A DNA stretch of 18,278 nucleotides from Gorillibacterium sp. Lineage in GTDB: Bacteria; Bacillota; Bacilli; Paenibacillales; NBRC-103111. A program made the position numbers and the translations under genes. The notes under the pieces were generated by a model. The model saw nothing but the letters and a program-made list of their open reading frames with translations. It was not told the DNA's origin and did no database searches. Shown here one piece after another: positions 16,380 through 18,278 of this stretch; the first letter of the stretch is position 1, and every line of letters begins with the position of its first letter. The stretch covers positions 1 to 18,278 of the forward strand of contig JACMJI010000275.1 of the NCBI GenBank assembly GCA_014380705.1, written 5' to 3'.

Positions 16380-17238
16380 CAATCGTGACCTCCTTTGCCG
16401 TGTGAAGGTCAAGGAGCCGGATAAGCATGCTCTTTAAATCTTTACGATGCACAACCTTATCGATCTGACCATGGCTAAGGTTAAACTCTGAGGTTTGAAA
16501 ATTATCTGGAAGCTTCTGACGAATGGTCTGCTCAATTACACGTCGTCCGGCAAAACCAATCACGGCTCCAGGTTCTGCAAGTATAATATCGCCAAGCATA
16601 GCAAAGCTTGCACTTACCCCTCCGAGCGTCGGATCTGTCATGATAGATATGTATAGACCGCCAGATTCAGAAAATTTACCGAGGACCGCACTGGTCTTTG
16701 CCATTTGCATCAGTGACAGGATACTCTCCTGCATCCGTGCGCCACCCGAGGTTGAAAAAATGATAAGCGGGTATTTCTTCTGCATTGCCATTTCAGTTGC
16801 TCTTGCAATTTTCTCGCCAACGACGCTGCCGAGCGTGCCGCTAAAAAACTCGAAGTGCATCACACAGACGACCACAGGAAAACCGCCTATTGTTCCCTCA
16901 CCGGTAACAATGGCGTCATTAAAGCCCGTCTTCTCAATCATTTGATAAGTTTTATCTGAATATCCCGGAAAGCTCAAGGGATCCTCAGAAATCATATCCA
17001 TGTCATATTCAAATAAACGTCCGTCGTCAAGCAATAAGTGAATCCGTTCGGCGGCATTAAGCATAAAATGATAGCCACAAGCGGAGCAGACCTTCAAATT
17101 CTTCTGAAGCTCCACGCTAAACTCAATAGCTCCGCACTTGGGGCATTTATTCATTAGCCCATGTGGGATTTCCCGCTTGGTTTTCTCCGAAGGAATCGTC
17201 GCATACTTCCTCTTCTTTTGGAAAAGATCCTTTAGCAC
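16369..17238 (-). CDS. accD: Acetyl-CoA carboxylase carboxyltransferase subunit beta
   Basis: 289 residues. It forms the heterotetrameric carboxyltransferase with AccA. A zinc ribbon at the N-terminus has C32, C35 (CPKC) and C51, C54 (CSAC). The crotonase-like core contains [47 protein letters not shown] and [12 protein letters not shown], diagnostic of AccD. GTG at 17238 is chosen: GAGGTG lies 5 nt upstream and the protein then begins [18 protein letters not shown], as in other Bacillales; a TTG five codons earlier is in frame but would contain the ribosome site. The 203-bp gap upstream holds a large AT-rich inverted repeat (17321–17371) that may affect its expression. Confidence 0.97.
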   Translation of the reverse strand: MLKDLFQKKRKYATIPSEKTKREIPHGLMNKCPKCGAIEFSVELQKNLKVCSACGYHFMLNAAERIHLLLDDGRLFEYDMDMISEDPLSFPGYSDKTYQMIEKTGFNDAIVTGEGTIGGFPVVVCVMHFEFFSGTLGSVVGEKIARATEMAMQKKYPLIIFSTSGGARMQESILSLMQMAKTSAVLGKFSESGGLYISIMTDPTLGGVSASFAMLGDIILAEPGAVIGFAGRRVIEQTIRQKLPDNFQTSEFNLSHGQIDKVVHRKDLKSMLIRLLDLHTAKEVTIDGR

Positions 17239-17320
17239 AAAGACACCTCGCAAGGCTTATTTCAGTACTCCAAGAATAAACGCCTATTTGGTGTCCCTTG
17301 ACGACCAAGCGTTTACCGGT

Positions 17321-17371
17321 GAAATATAAGAGGTTTATATAAGGAGAAAACTTATAAAGTTCTTATATTTC
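17321..17371. repeat. 51-bp imperfect inverted repeat upstream of accD
   Basis: Perfect 10-bp outer arms GAAATATAAG (17321–17330) and CTTATATTTC (17362–17371) continue inward as A–T and G·T pairs, one mismatch, then TTTATA / TATAAA, leaving a 13-nt loop. That is about 18 paired bases, nearly all A/T. It lies 83 bp before the accD start. No T-run follows on either strand, so it is not an ordinary terminator; an operator or overlapping promoter is more likely. Confidence 0.6.
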
Positions 17372-17406
17372 AAAAAGCGGCTTCCAGAACCAACAGCTTA
17401 TTCTGG
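17372..17406 (-). terminator. Weak terminator-like hairpin after the 62-residue gene
   Basis: Minus strand: CCAGAA, 11-nt loop, TTCTGG, then AAGCCGC and five T. The stem is short and the T-run is displaced by 7 nt, so this is tentative. It is 36 bp after the stop codon. Confidence 0.3.
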
Positions 17407-17441
17407 TCGAGCTTTGGAAGTAAAAGACAAACACAAGAAAC

Positions 17442-17630
17442 TCATCGATGCAGGATCGTGCCAAGGACTTCTTGGACTTCCATGACTTCCCCAGATGGAG
17501 CGAGGATCTCGAATTGTGTCTTTGTCAGGTTGATAGCCCGAATCTTAATTAAGAAGCCTTCTTCCGTCAACTTCTGTTTGATGCGCTCGGCAGTCTTGGC
17601 GGTCTGAGCGATGTAAATGACCGTCCACAT
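17442..17630 (-). CDS. Conserved small protein of unknown function, between dnaE and accD
   Basis: 62 residues with a beta-alpha-beta look: MWTVIYIAQT, an amphipathic helix AERIKQKLTEEGF, KIRAINL, QFEILAP, then a helix SGEVMEVQEVLGTIL ending HR. This resembles the small ferredoxin-like or signal-transducing-protein fold (DUF2007-like). Similar short proteins precede accD in Bacillales as I recall, sometimes mislabelled 'glutamate decarboxylase'; I assign no function. GGGAGG lies 10 nt before the ATG. A good promoter candidate lies just upstream. It is probably cytosolic, with no membrane segment. Confidence 0.8.
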   Translation of the reverse strand: MWTVIYIAQTAKTAERIKQKLTEEGFLIKIRAINLTKTQFEILAPSGEVMEVQEVLGTILHR

Positions 17631-17680
17631 GCGTTAGCAACCTCCCAAACACTTTCTTCGTAAGCCTGTACAATAGAAAT

Positions 17681-17710
17681 ATCATAGCACACTCCCCATT
17701 TCACCCGCAA
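17681..17710 (-). promoter_or_regulatory. Promoter candidate for the 62-residue gene and possibly accDA
   Basis: Minus strand: TTGCGG (17710–17705), 18-nt spacer, TATGAT (17686–17681), about 50 bp before the start codon. -10 matches five of six consensus bases. Confidence 0.45.
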
Positions 17711-18029
17711 CCAAACAAAAAATGAAAGCAGTAGGGATAATGGGTAGAATGGCTAATCTAACTTCAAAAACGGCAAAAAACGGGAGCATTTCACTAAAAA
17801 CATTTTTTTAACGAGCATTAAATTATACAAGTAATGATGTAGGGCGGGTTGAATATACCCCCGTTATGCGATTCTCTCATTTGCTTTGCTAATCGAAGTG
17901 ATAGAGTGCTGTTGGCCGATAACAGGTTTCTTTCAAGCTCGACACAATCTGTTCCAGAACGCCAACTGCACCGAACGGTTACCGAATTTGATCCTAACTT
18001 TAATGCTACATTTCTGTATTCCATTCATG
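17711..18029. other. Gap after dnaE without a convincing gene; possible dispersed repeat
   Basis: About 320 bp. Two overlapping open frames of 64–68 codons exist on opposite strands (17849–18043 plus, 17818–18024 minus). Neither has a good ribosome site, and the plus frame runs into the dnaE end. The stretch 17840–18000 has small hairpins (CTGTT–AACAG, CGGT–ACCG) and coding-like composition on both strands. It reminds me of dispersed intergenic repeats in Paenibacillus genomes, but I cannot confirm this from one copy. The part 17755–17825 is A-rich, with GAGCATT twice. No dnaE terminator with a T-run is obvious. Confidence 0.3.
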
Positions 18030-18278
18030 CTAATTCACTTTAGCTGAGCCTTCACCTAGCAGATGATCGATTTCTTGAATCAATTTTGGCGAAGGCTTGA
18101 CGTTGTATTTCGCGCTTAATGCAAGGGTTTTCTGCTGTTGCTCATAGAACAGGACAACAGGCAGCGTCCCTTTATTCGCCTGCAAAAGCGCTTGCAGCTG
18201 GGTCAGCAGGCGCGAGTCGTCCCGGCTAGCCGCGATTTTGACGTAGACCTTCTGGTCGCGCGACGCGCGACCAGAAGG
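18030..18278 (-). CDS. dnaE: DNA polymerase III subunit alpha, C-terminal end (partial)
   Basis: The last 82 residues of a protein whose 5' part lies off the right edge. The frame is open from the edge to TAG at 18030–18032. It reads KVYVKIAASRDDSRLL, then PVVLFYEQQQKTLALSAKYNV, KPSPKLIQEIDHLLGEGSAKVN. This matches the C-terminal tail of Gram-positive DnaE, the replicative polymerase that works with PolC in Bacillales. Position next to accD agrees with the Bacillus dnaE–accDA order. GC content is visibly higher than in the genes downstream. The first 10 codons of this fragment lie in a perfect palindrome at the window edge, so those residues (PSGRASRDQK) should be treated with care. Confidence 0.85.
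   Translation of the reverse strand, partial: PSGRASRDQKVYVKIAASRDDSRLLTQLQALLQANKGTLPVVLFYEQQQKTLALSAKYNVKPSPKLIQEIDHLLGEGSAKVN
18248..18278. repeat. Perfect 15-bp-arm palindrome at the window end
   Basis: CCTTCTGGTCGCGCG (18248–18262), one central A (18263), then CGCGCGACCAGAAGG (18264–18278). The right arm ends exactly at the last base of the window, so the true arm length cannot be known. It lies inside dnaE and keeps the frame open. Confidence 0.9.

Noticed and set aside
1..18278. CRISPR array, tRNA, rRNA or insertion sequence
   Set aside because: No regularly spaced identical repeats, no cloverleaf or rRNA-like stretch and no transposase motif were seen on either strand.

Overview
The window looks like a chromosomal segment of a low-to-moderate GC Gram-positive of the Bacillales, most likely Paenibacillus or a close relative. 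The evidence is the core order dnaE – small conserved ORF – accD – accA – pyk – fxsA – citZ – icd, all on the minus strand, the strong AGGAGG-type ribosome binding sites, the ~584-residue pyruvate kinase with an extra PEP-utilising domain, and the many carbohydrate genes. Genus-level assignment is inference.

Right half (about 10.3–18.3 kb, core metabolism, all minus strand). The C-terminal end of dnaE (DNA polymerase III alpha) enters from the right edge and is followed by ~400 bp without a convincing gene. A conserved 62-residue protein, the accD–accA carboxyltransferase pair (11-nt overlap), pyruvate kinase, the FxsA membrane protein, citrate synthase and NADP isocitrate dehydrogenase follow. 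Compared with the Bacillus subtilis order as I recall it, pfkA (between accA and pyk), ytvI (between fxsA and citZ) and mdh (after icd) are not here.

Middle (about 7.7–10.3 kb). A divergent pair, an AraC-family regulator (+) and a GH29 alpha-L-fucosidase (-), sits between two hairpin terminators of similar sequence. Next comes a 51-residue membrane protein gene.

Left (1–7.7 kb). A tightly packed six-gene minus-strand operon runs from a promoter region carrying phased TAAC repeats: a cellulase-like TIM-barrel glycosidase, a mannose-6-phosphate isomerase fused to a degenerate nucleotide-kinase-like domain, a ROK sugar kinase, two different cupin-type (archaeal-like) phosphoglucose-isomerase homologues, and a DeoR regulator, ending at a clear terminator. 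A GH36 alpha-galactosidase-like gene, cut by the left edge, lies beyond it. The operon reads as a cytosolic route: glycoside cleavage, hexose phosphorylation, then aldose/ketose 6-phosphate isomerisation, under a DeoR repressor that probably senses a sugar phosphate. No transporter is encoded here. No rRNA, tRNA, CRISPR array or insertion sequence was recognised.

The most striking structural oddity is a perfect 15-bp-arm palindrome lying exactly at the right end of the window, inside dnaE; it may be an assembly-edge artefact.
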